NCBI GenBank assembly: GCA_964577175.1
Contig: CAZNYC010000001.1
Span: forward strand, 41,494 to 105,493
Direction of reading: 5' to 3'
DNA length: 64,000 nucleotides
DNA from: BS750m-G62 sp964577175
GTDB taxonomy: Bacteria > Planctomycetota > Phycisphaerae > FEN-1346
Shown here piece after piece: positions 1 through 8,459 of the stretch. Each line of letters begins with the position of its first letter. Position 1 is the stretch's first letter. The notes beneath the pieces are model-generated. The model saw only the letters and a program-made list of their open reading frames with translations, did not search any database and had not been told where the DNA came from. The position numbers and the translations under genes were made by a program.

Positions 1-844
1 TCGCCGCCTCGGCGCGCCGCGTGCGAACCCCTTCCGTCCGCCGCCAGTACCGGCGCTGCCGCCGCAGCGGCATGGCCAGCACGGACCGCACGCGGTTGTC
101 GTCCGGCTTGAGGTACGCCGGCACGCCGATCGTGACCTTGTCCTGCGGCACGTTGAGACGGAGGCTGCGATGCAGGCGGTCCCACCCGGAGAAGATGGTC
201 GAGTAGTTGGAGTCGGTTTCCCGCCGAACGACCGAATGATGGATGCCGTGCATGCGCGGCGTGACGACGACCTTGTTCAGCCATCGCTCCAGCCGCACCG
301 GAAGGCGCACGTTGCTGTGGTGGAACACGGTCCCGCACTGGAAGACCGTCTCGAACACGATATACGTCAGCGGACCGACGCCGAGCACGGTCACCTGGGC
401 GGCACGGAAGGCCGTCGAGTACAGCACTTCGCCCGGATGGAAGCGAAACGAGGTGGTGGTGTCGAGGTCCGGGTCGATGTGGTGGGCGCAGTGGAACCGC
501 CACAGCAGCCCCACCCGATGGTTCGCCCGGTGCCACCAGTAGAACGTCAGGTCCATCAGCACAACGCCCGCGAGCACCGCCGCCGGCAACGGCAGCGACA
601 GGCGGGCCAGCAGCCCCACGCCGCTCTCCTGGTTCCAGCGGGCCAGGGCGAGCGCCGCGGGTACCACGGCCAGCCTGCCGGCCGCAAACGCGCCCGCCGA
701 CGTCCAGGCGTTGGTCCACAGCCGGCGCCGGAGCCCTCGCTTGGGGGTCCGAAGCGGCCGCACCCGCTCGGCAGCGAAGAGTCCGAGGAACGTGACGGCG
801 ATAGCCGCCGACGGCGCGAAACGTCTCAAAGTGTCGAGGTCCAC
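1..844 (-). CDS. Fatty acid hydroxylase / sterol desaturase family membrane oxygenase (C-terminus beyond window)
   Basis: Reading leftward from GTG at 844 (GGGAGG lies about 7 bases upstream) there is an open frame of 281 codons that runs off the left edge, so the C-terminus is missing. The product has hydrophobic N-terminal segments and the histidine clusters of the di-iron fatty acid hydroxylase/sterol desaturase superfamily: HRANH at residues 105-109, HCAHH at 118-122, HHSN near 175 and HGIHH near 199. These residues bind the two irons in this family, which oxidises lipid substrates in the membrane. The substrate cannot be told from sequence; carotenoid or sterol-like lipids are alternatives to fatty acids. 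Family assignment is firm, the exact start less so. Confidence 0.85.
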   Translation of the reverse strand, partial: MDLDTLRRFAPSAAIAVTFLGLFAAERVRPLRTPKRGLRRRLWTNAWTSAGAFAAGRLAVVPAALALARWNQESGVGLLARLSLPLPAAVLAGVVLMDLTFYWWHRANHRVGLLWRFHCAHHIDPDLDTTTSFRFHPGEVLYSTAFRAAQVTVLGVGPLTYIVFETVFQCGTVFHHSNVRLPVRLERWLNKVVVTPRMHGIHHSVVRRETDSNYSTIFSGWDRLHRSLRLNVPQDKVTIGVPAYLKPDDNRVRSVLAMPLRRQRRYWRRTEGVRTRRAEAA

Positions 845-1050
845 GTCAAACCGTCCTCCCACGGCCCATTGTACCAGGGGGGCGGAGGGCATCTCCTGAG
901 AAAGCGAAACCGGTGGACGGCCGGGGCGCCCCCTCCCCCTGCGAACGGGCGGCGCAAAAAAACTTAACGGAATGCCCATTGACCCTGGCCGGACCGTTAT
1001 CATGTCAGAAGAGTGGTGCGAACGTCTCAAGAAACGAAAGGGGAACGACC

Positions 1051-1707
1051 ATGCGTAACCGAACGAACCGGACATCCTGGGCCGCGCTCGCGGCCGTCGC
1101 CGTGCTGCTGGTCGCGGCGGGCTGCGACCACGAGCATCCGACCGGTGCAGAACACCCGGAGGAAGGGGCCGAGCACCCGGCCGAGCATCCGTCGGGCGCC
1201 GCGGCCGAGGCCGTCACACTGGACGACGTGGCCGACGCCATCGTCGACTACGTCGAGAAGCAGGGCGGCGCCATCGAGATTGAGGACCCCGCCGCCGGCG
1301 AGACGGTGAAACTGACGCTCGACAAGGTCCACCGCGATCGCCTGTCCCGGACCGCGCCGAACGTGTACTTCGCCTGCGCCGACTTCAAGGCCCCCGACGG
1401 CACCGTGTACGACATCGACATGTTCATGAAGGGAGAGACCCCCGAGGCGCTCACCTTCACCGAAATGACGGTGCACAAGATCGGCGGCGAGGCGCGCTAC
1501 ACGTGGTACGAGGAAGGCGGCGTGTGGAAGAAGAAGATGGCCGAGGGCGTCGAGGCCGCAAAGCCACAGAAGGAGCATCCCGAGGGCGCCGAGCACCCCG
1601 AGGGCGCCGAGCACCCCGAGGGCGCCGAGCATCCCGAGGCCGCAAAGCCACAGAAGGAGCATCCCGAGGGCGCCGAGCACCCCGAAGGGGCCGAGCATCC
1701 CCAGTAA
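1051..1707 (+). CDS. Repeat-rich putative lipoprotein (EHPEGA repeats)
   Basis: 218-aa protein with a signal peptide ending in a lipobox (LVAAGC), so probably a lipid-anchored exported protein. Residues about 25-55 and the C-terminal 50 residues are made of EHP/EHPEGA units rich in His, Glu and Pro; the middle (about 60-165) is a compact unique domain with no family I recognise. The ATG at 1051 is preferred over upstream codons because it follows an AAAGGGGA-type ribosome site and begins the signal peptide directly. The gene lies 24 bases before a second putative lipoprotein and may be co-transcribed. The His-rich tails could bind metal ions, which is inference only. Confidence 0.75.
   Translation: MRNRTNRTSWAALAAVAVLLVAAGCDHEHPTGAEHPEEGAEHPAEHPSGAAAEAVTLDDVADAIVDYVEKQGGAIEIEDPAAGETVKLTLDKVHRDRLSRTAPNVYFACADFKAPDGTVYDIDMFMKGETPEALTFTEMTVHKIGGEARYTWYEEGGVWKKKMAEGVEAAKPQKEHPEGAEHPEGAEHPEGAEHPEAAKPQKEHPEGAEHPEGAEHPQ
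1552..1704 (+). repeat. In-gene tandem repeat: 18-nt units inside an 84-nt period
   Basis: The 3' end of the lipoprotein gene consists of 18-nt units encoding EGAEHP. A longer unit that starts with codons for EAAKPQKEHP begins at 1552 and again at 1636, giving an 84-nt period. Such arrays commonly vary in copy number by slippage. Confidence 0.85.
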
Positions 1708-1731
1708 CGAGCGGCCGAAAGGAGACGCAGC

Positions 1732-2850
1732 ATGCGACTGCGCCCGAGGTATGCGGCAAGGAGTCTGAGCGTCGTCGCGGTCGGGCTCGTCCTGGCGTGC
1801 GGCGCTTGCGACCGCCAGGCCGAAACGCCGGCGGGGGCGCAGGGGATTCGCTGCGTCGAGGTCTTCTACCAGGTGACCGTGCCGGACGTGCCGGCCGGCG
1901 CCGACCGCATCACGGCGTGGGCGCCCATTCCGCCCACGGACGCCCACCAGACGCTCGACCACATGGAACTCGAGCAGCCGCTGCCGTACCGCCTGGAAGT
2001 GGAGCCGGCGCACGGGAACCGGCTGCTGGTGGTCGACCTGTCGGAGGCCGACCGGTCGGACGGGGCCGTCGGGTTCACGGCCGTATTCTGCGTCACGCGG
2101 CAGGCGTACCGGGTCCTGGGGTCGGCGGTGTCCACCGAACCGCTCCGCCCCGAACAGCAGGCGGAGTACCTGGCGCCGGACCCGCTCGTCCCGACCACCG
2201 GCCAGGTGGCCGAAGAGGCCCGTCGCGTGGCCGGCGACGCCGAGGAGCCGCTACGCATGGCCCGCCGCGTTTACGACCACCTCATCGAAACGATGGAGTA
2301 CAAGAAGGTCGGCGAGGGCTGGGGCAAGGGCGACGCCGTCTACGCCTGCAATGCGCGGCGGGGCAACTGCTCCGATTTCCACAGTCTGTTCATCGGCGAG
2401 GTCCGAAGCCTGAACGTCCCCGCCCGCTTCACCATGGGCCTGCCGTTGCCGGAAGACAAGACCGAGGGCGGGATTCCCGGCTACCACTGCTGGGCCGAGT
2501 TCTACCTGCCCGAGGAACAGGTGTGGGTGCCCGTGGACGCGTCCGAGGCGCACAGGCGGCCCGAGAAACGCGAGGCGTTCTTCGGCGGCCTGGACGAGCA
2601 CCGCGTGGCCTTCAGCCGCGGCCGGCAGGTGCCCCTGCCCGACGCCGACGCCGAGCCCCTCAACTTCGTCATCTACGCGCACGTGGAGGTCGACGGCAAG
2701 CCGCACCCGGGTGTGCAGACGTCCTTCCGCTTTGCCGACCGCGAGAGGGTCCGCGTGCCGACCGTGGAAACGGCCAGACGCCCGCGCGGCACGCCCGTTC
2801 CGCTCGCGAACCGTCCGGCGGGTTGCACGGCAAAGGCGCCCAGGCGATAA
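1732..2850 (+). CDS. Transglutaminase-like putative lipoprotein
   Basis: 372-aa exported protein; the N-terminus has a hydrophobic signal with lipobox-like LVLAC/CGAC around residues 20-26. The C-terminal half is a transglutaminase-like (papain-fold) domain: the catalytic triad can be placed at Cys213 (RRGNCSDFHSLF), His252 (GYHCWAEFY) and Asp269 (VPVDASEA). In bacteria this fold is often a protease or peptide cyclase/amidase rather than a true cross-linker. Residues 40-125 form a beta-rich N-terminal domain usual for this group. It follows the repeat lipoprotein by 24 bases with an AAAGGAG-type ribosome site, suggesting a two-gene unit at the cell envelope. Confidence 0.82.
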   Translation: MRLRPRYAARSLSVVAVGLVLACGACDRQAETPAGAQGIRCVEVFYQVTVPDVPAGADRITAWAPIPPTDAHQTLDHMELEQPLPYRLEVEPAHGNRLLVVDLSEADRSDGAVGFTAVFCVTRQAYRVLGSAVSTEPLRPEQQAEYLAPDPLVPTTGQVAEEARRVAGDAEEPLRMARRVYDHLIETMEYKKVGEGWGKGDAVYACNARRGNCSDFHSLFIGEVRSLNVPARFTMGLPLPEDKTEGGIPGYHCWAEFYLPEEQVWVPVDASEAHRRPEKREAFFGGLDEHRVAFSRGRQVPLPDADAEPLNFVIYAHVEVDGKPHPGVQTSFRFADRERVRVPTVETARRPRGTPVPLANRPAGCTAKAPRR

Positions 2851-2859
2851 TCCACCCCC

Positions 2860-4152
2860 ATGAGACCGCGTCGCGACTGCCTCATCCTCTTCGGCCGGTA
2901 CCCCGAAGCGGGGCGGGTCAAGACACGGCTCATCCCCGCACTCGGGCCGGCCGGTGCGGCAGACCTCCAGCGACGGCTCACCGAGCGGGCGCTGGCCGAG
3001 GTCCGGCGGGCGGCCCGCCAGGCCGGGACGTCGGTGGAGGTCCGTTATGCCGGCGGCAACCGACGGCGGATGCGGCGGTGGCTCGGCGACACCCTCTCCC
3101 TCGTACCGCAGGGACCGGGCGACCTGGGGCACCGCATGCGCCGGGCCCTGTTTGCCGCTCTCGCCGACGGCGCCGGCCGCGCCGTCCTCGTCGGGACGGA
3201 CGTCCCCTGCGTGACCGCCGGCCACCTCACGCGGGCCCTCGACGTCCTCACGCAGCGCGACGTCGTATTCGGTCCGAGCACGGATGGCGGGTACTGGCTC
3301 ATCGGCATGCGGCGGCCGACGGACGTCTTCCGCGGCATCGATTGGGGCACGCCGCGCGTGCTGGACCAGACCCTCCGGGCCGCGCGGGAGGGGGGGCGAA
3401 GCGTCGGCCGGGTCGAGCGGCTCGCGGACCTCGATACGCCGGACGACCTGGCGGCGACGGTGCCGTCCGAGGTGCCCGGCCGGCCGTACCTGTCCGTCAT
3501 CATCCCCGCGCTGAATGAATCCGCGCAGATCGCCGACGCGATTGCCACCGCGCGCGACCCGGACGCCGAGGTCCTGGTCGCGGACGGCGGCAGCGCGGAC
3601 GCCACGGCGGCCATCTCCCGCGAGGCGGGAGCGCGCGTTCTCGCGAGCCAGCCGGGCCGGGCCGTCCAGCAGAACCGGGGGGCCGGGGAGGCTCGCGGCC
3701 GCGTCCTCCTCTTCCTGCACGCCGACACCCGCCTGCCGTCGGCCTACGTCGGCCACGTGTTCGAGGCGCTGATGGACCGCGGCGTGGTCGGCGGGGCTTT
3801 CCGCTTCAAGACGGACCTCGATACGCGGTGGATGCGGGTTATCGAACGGCTGACGGACTTGCGCTCCCGGCGTCTGCGGCTGCCGTACGGCGACCAGGGC
3901 CTGTTCGTGCGGCGGGAGGCATTCGAAACGCTCGGCGGTTTACCCCAAGTGCCGATTGCTGAGGACCTTCACTTCGCTCGGCGCCTGAACCGCCAAGGGC
4001 GGGTCGTGACGCTGGACCTACCCGTCGTGACCTCCGCGCGCCGGTGGCAAACGGCGGGCCCGCTGCGGACCACGCTGGTACATCAGGCCGTGGTCGCCGG
4101 CATCTACGCGGGCGTACCGATGGCGTGGCTGGCACGGCTCCGCGGGCGCTGA
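2860..4152 (+). CDS. Fused glycosyltransferase: TIGR04282-like (DUF2064) + TIGR04283-like GT2
   Basis: 430-aa protein joining two GT-A fold domains normally encoded by adjacent genes. Residues about 1-200 match the DUF2064/TIGR04282 group (FGRYPEAGRVKTRL start, STDGGYWLIG later); residues about 208-425 match TIGR04283-like family 2 glycosyltransferases (SVIIPALNES, VADGGSADAT, LFLHADTRLP, GDQGLFVRR). These two families are known as neighbours associated with a radical SAM/selenodomain protein, although no such gene is visible here. The fusion has no stop or frameshift at the junction near 3480. It begins 10 bases after the transglutaminase gene. Donor and acceptor are unknown. Confidence 0.85.
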   Translation: MRPRRDCLILFGRYPEAGRVKTRLIPALGPAGAADLQRRLTERALAEVRRAARQAGTSVEVRYAGGNRRRMRRWLGDTLSLVPQGPGDLGHRMRRALFAALADGAGRAVLVGTDVPCVTAGHLTRALDVLTQRDVVFGPSTDGGYWLIGMRRPTDVFRGIDWGTPRVLDQTLRAAREGGRSVGRVERLADLDTPDDLAATVPSEVPGRPYLSVIIPALNESAQIADAIATARDPDAEVLVADGGSADATAAISREAGARVLASQPGRAVQQNRGAGEARGRVLLFLHADTRLPSAYVGHVFEALMDRGVVGGAFRFKTDLDTRWMRVIERLTDLRSRRLRLPYGDQGLFVRREAFETLGGLPQVPIAEDLHFARRLNRQGRVVTLDLPVVTSARRWQTAGPLRTTLVHQAVVAGIYAGVPMAWLARLRGR

Positions 4153-4282
4153 AGGCGCAGCGACACCAGCCCGGGGGAAGCGACACGCCATGGTCCGCCG
4201 AACGACGTTGGGGCGGCTGCCGGTCCTCGTGCTTGGCGCAGGGGCGGCTGTCGCGGCCGCGTGCGCGGCAGCAGGCGCACCC

Positions 4283-5455
4283 CTACCGGCCATCGGCCCG
4301 AGCCCGTACCCGCCCGCCGCCTGCCTTCTCGCCCTCGAGGAGCCACGCCAGGTTGAATCGGGCCACGGTGCCGCCGCCGTTGGGTCCGCCCTCGAACTGG
4401 AGATAAATCCACCCTTCGCTCGGCGTTCCCGGGCGCCCGGCCGCCAGCGACGAGTACGCGAAACCGCCCTCGAAGACCAGGCGTTTCAGCGGCCACGTCT
4501 TGCCGCCGTCGAAACTCGCCCACACCGTGCCGTGGTTGCGGCCGCCGGGGCTGTCGCAGTTGCTGTAGACCAGGATATCCCGGCCGCGGACCGGCAGGCG
4601 GACCAGCCCGCCCATGCAGCCGTAGTTGGAGTTCTGCGGCCCGTCGGGCAGGACCTCGCAGATGGCCAGGCCCTTCCAGGTCTCGCCGCCGTCGTCGCTG
4701 ACGGCGGTCCAGCGGCGGCGCGGGTTGACGCCTTCCGGGGCCCAGTGGCGGCGTGAGTTGTAGTAGATGCGTCCGTCGGCGAGTTCCGCGACGGCGGCTT
4801 CGCCCGTCCCGAACGCCGGGAACGGCTCGCTGGTGTGCCACGTCGTGCCGCCGTCGTCGCTGTAGACGGCGGTGGTGTAATGCTTCGGCCATCGGTCCCG
4901 CGCGTTCTTGCCCGCGTACCAGCGTGCGGGACGGAGCAGCCGCCCCTTGTGCGTGCCGTGGCGAAGCGTGATGCCGTGCTCGTTCATGTGCATCGACGGC
5001 ACGTTGCCCCGGCTGTCCGGCCGGATGGTCACCTCCATGGGCGACCACGTCTTGCCACCGTCCTTGCTGCGGTAGACCGTCAGCGGGGCGGGCGGGTGGT
5101 GCTCCTCCACGAAGGCCAGGACCTCGCCGTTGGCTTCATTCACGGTGACCCCGCCGCCCATGAAGCCCTTGCCGACGGTAATCTCGGGTCCCCACGTCGT
5201 GCCGCCGTCCTCGCTGCGCCGCACCTTCACGCCGTTCCAGAATGCCAGGACCGTTCCGTCGAGCGCCGTGACGACGTTCGGGAACCGGCCGCCTTTGAAG
5301 ACCTGATGCATCCGGAGACTCGGCCGACCGCGGAAGGGCTCGGCCGGGCCTTCGAGCCCCGTCTCTCCCGCCCCGGCGGCCGCATGCGCCGCACAGACCG
5401 TCGCCACGAGCGAGCAGGCAAGTCCGAGCGTGCCAAGATTCGATTGCCGTGTCAT
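4283..5455 (-). CDS. Exported BNR-repeat sialidase-like hydrolase
   Basis: 390-aa protein with an N-terminal Sec signal (hydrophobic segment ending AHAAAGA). It carries five Asp-box motifs of the six-bladed sialidase propeller: SEDGGTTW, SKDGGKTW, SDDGGTTW, SDDGGETW and SFDGGKTW, spaced through the protein, and an RFPN segment near the start resembling the FRIP region. Family members cleave or bind sialic acid-like termini, but many planctomycete homologues have unproven substrates. The ATG at 5455 follows GGAGG by 6 bases. It lies 65 bases downstream of the GH127 gene on the same strand, so it probably belongs to the same glycan-degradation unit. Confidence 0.82.
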   Translation of the reverse strand: MTRQSNLGTLGLACSLVATVCAAHAAAGAGETGLEGPAEPFRGRPSLRMHQVFKGGRFPNVVTALDGTVLAFWNGVKVRRSEDGGTTWGPEITVGKGFMGGGVTVNEANGEVLAFVEEHHPPAPLTVYRSKDGGKTWSPMEVTIRPDSRGNVPSMHMNEHGITLRHGTHKGRLLRPARWYAGKNARDRWPKHYTTAVYSDDGGTTWHTSEPFPAFGTGEAAVAELADGRIYYNSRRHWAPEGVNPRRRWTAVSDDGGETWKGLAICEVLPDGPQNSNYGCMGGLVRLPVRGRDILVYSNCDSPGGRNHGTVWASFDGGKTWPLKRLVFEGGFAYSSLAAGRPGTPSEGWIYLQFEGGPNGGGTVARFNLAWLLEGEKAGGGRVRARADGR

Positions 5456-5520
5456 GGCCGGCCTCCTCGGAAGGGCTTACGGGCGCGGGCGTTCGCCTCG
5501 GCGGGGCCCGCGCCGCCCGC

Positions 5521-8259
5521 TCATTCCTCCCGCAGCCAGACGGTGGCGCGGGGACGGCCGCCGTCGCGGCCGTCGGGCGGATCGCGATTGCATCGGGCGT
5601 AATACGGGATGGCCGTCAGGGGCGAGCCGTCCGCCCACGTGCCGCGGATGACCGTCACGCCACCCAGCAGGTCGCCCCGCCATGCGGTCTTCAACGCGGA
5701 CGCCGGCGGGAGGACCTTGTCCATCGCCTGGTCCACGTTCTCCACGTTGTAGATGAGCGGACCGTACCGGAGGGCCACCCGGCCGCGCGTCGCTTCGATC
5801 TTCTCGATGCCGCGGATCCGCTGGACCGTCATCGGGAGGACGAGGCCGATCGTATCGCCCGCCTTCCAGCGCCGCGCGATCACGGCGTATCCGTCTTCGA
5901 TGGGCGGCGCGATCGCCTCGCCGTTGAGCGCGATCGACGCGATGCCGTCGCACGCCGGCGAAGCCGTATAGAGGTTGCTCACGCTGCGGTGCGGCACGCG
6001 GACGCGGATGCTGAACGTCTTCGGCGCCGCCGGGTTGACGGTGAGGGCCACCTTGCCGGCCCAGGGGTAGTCCGTAGCCTGCACCATCTCGACGTCCGTG
6101 CCGGCCACGTCGTGGACCGTCGCGGTGCTGCCGACGAAGAGGTTCACGTAGATTCCGTCGTCGCCCTTCACGTACGTCCAGGTGGGCAGCCTGAGCAGCG
6201 TCCGGGGAATGTTGCCGACGCAGCACGGACACACGTGCCACGGGTACCGGAAGCCGCGGGCGTCGAGGGGATTCTGGTAGTAGAAGTTCTTCCCCTCCAG
6301 GTCCACCGACCCCAGCAGGGCGTTGTAGAGCGTCTCTTCGTACAGGTCGGCATAGCGGGCGTCGCGACAGGTCCGGTTAAGGGCGTGCTGGAAGAAGATA
6401 GCGCCGCAGCTGGAACACGATTCGCAGTACGCGTTGTGCCGCAGCGAGTAGTTCGGGCCGAACCCCTCGGACGTCTCACCGCTGCCGACGCCGCCGGTCA
6501 CGTAGTATTTCCGGTGGACGATGTTGTCCCAGAGCGAGGCGACGGCGCTGTGGTAATCGAGGTCGCCGGTCTCCATGGCCACCTCGGCCATACCCGCGTA
6601 AGAGTAGACGGCGCGGACGGCGTGGCCGACCGCCTCGTACTGCCGGATCACCGGCACGTGGCTCTGGTCGTACTCGTGGCCGCCCTGGCGGCAGTCGAGC
6701 AGGAACTTGGCCAGCCGGATGTACTTCTCGCCCCGGCCTTCGCCTTCCACCCGGTTCACGAACCGGCCGAATTGGACGAGGGCCATCTCCATGGCCTGAT
6801 GTCCGTTATGCCACGCCTGCTTCGGCGGCGGGCCGATGTGCTCGTCCCAGCAATCCGCCAGTTTCCGGGCCGCATCGTACAGCCGCGTGTCCGACCCGTT
6901 CGTCATCCGGTAGTGGGCAACGGCCGCATCGAGGAAGTAGCCCGCCACGTATCCCTCGTGCGCCCCGCGGTGCCGGGGCGACCACCGCTCGCGGTCGGTC
7001 AGCGTGAAGGCCGTCTGAAGATAGCCGTCGGGCTCCTGGGCGGCGAGGACCGTGGGGATCCAGTCCTCCAGCGTCGCCCTCATGGCCTTCTGGGCCCTGA
7101 GGATCTCCGCGTCGCCCTGCGCGTCGACCTGGAGCGCCACGCAGATGGCCTCGATCGTGTTGTACACCCACGCGTTGGAGAACGCGTAGCCCCGGTGCTT
7201 GCCGTGCGGCTTGCCGGCGAGTTTGCGGGCGGCGTCGACGACGTTGTTGATGCCGCCGTGCTTCAGGTCCGGGTCGGAGATCTTCGCGATGCAGTGGGGA
7301 ATCCAATGGACGATCAGCGCCTTCGCCCGGCTCTTCCAGAGAGGACTGGTGATCGTGTAGTCCCGGGTCACGATCGTCTCGAGCGTGTCCGCCGGCGGTG
7401 GCGGGACGACGTTTACCGTCAGGCTGTCTGACGCGCTCAATGCCCCCTGTCGGCCCGTCAGCCGGAGGACGTACTCGCCCGCCTCCGAGACCGTGGCCGC
7501 CGTCGTCGGAGACCCGGCGTCGGCGAACGTGACCTCGCCGGGGCCGGAGACCTTGTGCCACGTCACGGTCGCCTCGCCGCCCTTGTGGCCGAGGGTCTTC
7601 ACGTCGCCGGACAGGTACGTCTTCCCCCCGCGCACGAGAACGCGGTCGACACCCGCCGACACGAGCGGCGGGAAGGCCGGCGAGTTACCCGAATCGTACA
7701 CGCGCCACTCCAGGATCCCGGTCGAGTACTTCTCCTTGCCGTCGATTTCAAGGCGAAGGCGCCGCGTCCGGATCTCGTCGAACGTCGTCGTGTTGTACCG
7801 ATTCGCCTCCACGCCCAGGCCCGCCGGGTTCTTCACGGGGACGAAGCGCTCGCCGTCCCAGTAGAGCAGCCGGCAGGCCTCCGGCAGACGGACGCCGCGG
7901 CGGTCGTCCCACCAGTAAACGTCGATCTTTCGCGTGTGGATGGGCCGGTCCCACGCGTACTGGACCCATTGGGTGCCCTTGCTGGGCCAGTTGCCGTACG
8001 ACCCGCGGCCGCGCACGTGCGACGTATCCGGCGCGTGGCCGTCGTTCAGCGCCGCCAGCGACGTGTCGCCCGACACGTGCGAGGCGGCCGGTTGCGCCAC
8101 GACGGCGAGATTCACGGCGTCGGAGTCGGCGGCCGTGCCGGCCTTCGCGGAGCCGGCCCCGGCGGCCATGCGCGGCCCGGCGAAAGCCGTCCAGAGGAGC
8201 GCCACGGCGAGAGGAGCGGCGTGCCGGGGCGCCAAACAGGCTGAAAGCGTCCGGTGCAT
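5521..8259 (-). CDS. Glycoside hydrolase family 127 (DUF1680) with N-terminal discoidin-like region
   Basis: 912-aa exported protein. Residues 1-35 are a Sec signal; about 45-185 resemble an F5/8 type C (discoidin) carbohydrate-binding domain (SHVSGDTSLAALNDG); about 190-270 look like an Ig/PKD-type module; the rest is the GH127 (alpha/alpha)6 barrel plus beta domains. The zinc/nucleophile region typical of bacterial beta-L-arabinofuranosidases is visible as CESCSSCG and HVCPCCVGN. Start chosen at 8259 because AAAGG lies upstream and it begins the signal peptide; the reading frame itself is open far upstream. Its likely substrate is an arabinose-containing glycan, though family members differ. 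It lies downstream of a sulfatase with a separate promoter. Confidence 0.88.
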   Translation of the reverse strand: MHRTLSACLAPRHAAPLAVALLWTAFAGPRMAAGAGSAKAGTAADSDAVNLAVVAQPAASHVSGDTSLAALNDGHAPDTSHVRGRGSYGNWPSKGTQWVQYAWDRPIHTRKIDVYWWDDRRGVRLPEACRLLYWDGERFVPVKNPAGLGVEANRYNTTTFDEIRTRRLRLEIDGKEKYSTGILEWRVYDSGNSPAFPPLVSAGVDRVLVRGGKTYLSGDVKTLGHKGGEATVTWHKVSGPGEVTFADAGSPTTAATVSEAGEYVLRLTGRQGALSASDSLTVNVVPPPPADTLETIVTRDYTITSPLWKSRAKALIVHWIPHCIAKISDPDLKHGGINNVVDAARKLAGKPHGKHRGYAFSNAWVYNTIEAICVALQVDAQGDAEILRAQKAMRATLEDWIPTVLAAQEPDGYLQTAFTLTDRERWSPRHRGAHEGYVAGYFLDAAVAHYRMTNGSDTRLYDAARKLADCWDEHIGPPPKQAWHNGHQAMEMALVQFGRFVNRVEGEGRGEKYIRLAKFLLDCRQGGHEYDQSHVPVIRQYEAVGHAVRAVYSYAGMAEVAMETGDLDYHSAVASLWDNIVHRKYYVTGGVGSGETSEGFGPNYSLRHNAYCESCSSCGAIFFQHALNRTCRDARYADLYEETLYNALLGSVDLEGKNFYYQNPLDARGFRYPWHVCPCCVGNIPRTLLRLPTWTYVKGDDGIYVNLFVGSTATVHDVAGTDVEMVQATDYPWAGKVALTVNPAAPKTFSIRVRVPHRSVSNLYTASPACDGIASIALNGEAIAPPIEDGYAVIARRWKAGDTIGLVLPMTVQRIRGIEKIEATRGRVALRYGPLIYNVENVDQAMDKVLPPASALKTAWRGDLLGGVTVIRGTWADGSPLTAIPYYARCNRDPPDGRDGGRPRATVWLREE

Positions 8260-8365
8260 CGGACTGGCCTTTCGCGCAAACGGTTCGTGCCCGCCCGGGG
8301 TGTGGCGTGGGGCGTCGACGACGGCCGTCCTCGGCAAAGAACGTGCCGACGCCCCGGCCGCACCT

Positions 8366-8394
8366 TTCATACCACCCGGCCGAGGGCGTGTCAA
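8366..8394 (-). promoter_or_regulatory. Sigma70-type promoter upstream of the GH127 gene
   Basis: On the minus strand a perfect TTGACA (8394-8389) is followed after exactly 17 bases by TATGAA (8371-8366). It lies about 110 bases before the GH127 start, in the gap after the sulfatase gene, so GH127 and the sialidase-like gene can be transcribed independently of the sulfatase. Confidence 0.55.
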
Positions 8395-8459
8395 CGTCGG
8401 CCAAGAAGCGGTTGCCGACTCTCGCGTTCGCGGTCGCATCACAGGCGGGGCCCGCGCCG

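Noticed and set aside
170..967. 265-aa plus-strand open frame at the left edge
   Set aside because: It is antisense to the fatty-acid-hydroxylase gene; its residues are Arg/Pro/His-rich without any family motif.
1503..3518. 671-aa plus-strand open frame
   Set aside because: Out-of-frame shadow over three genes with real domain motifs; composition is Arg/Gly/Pro as expected for G+C-rich shadows.
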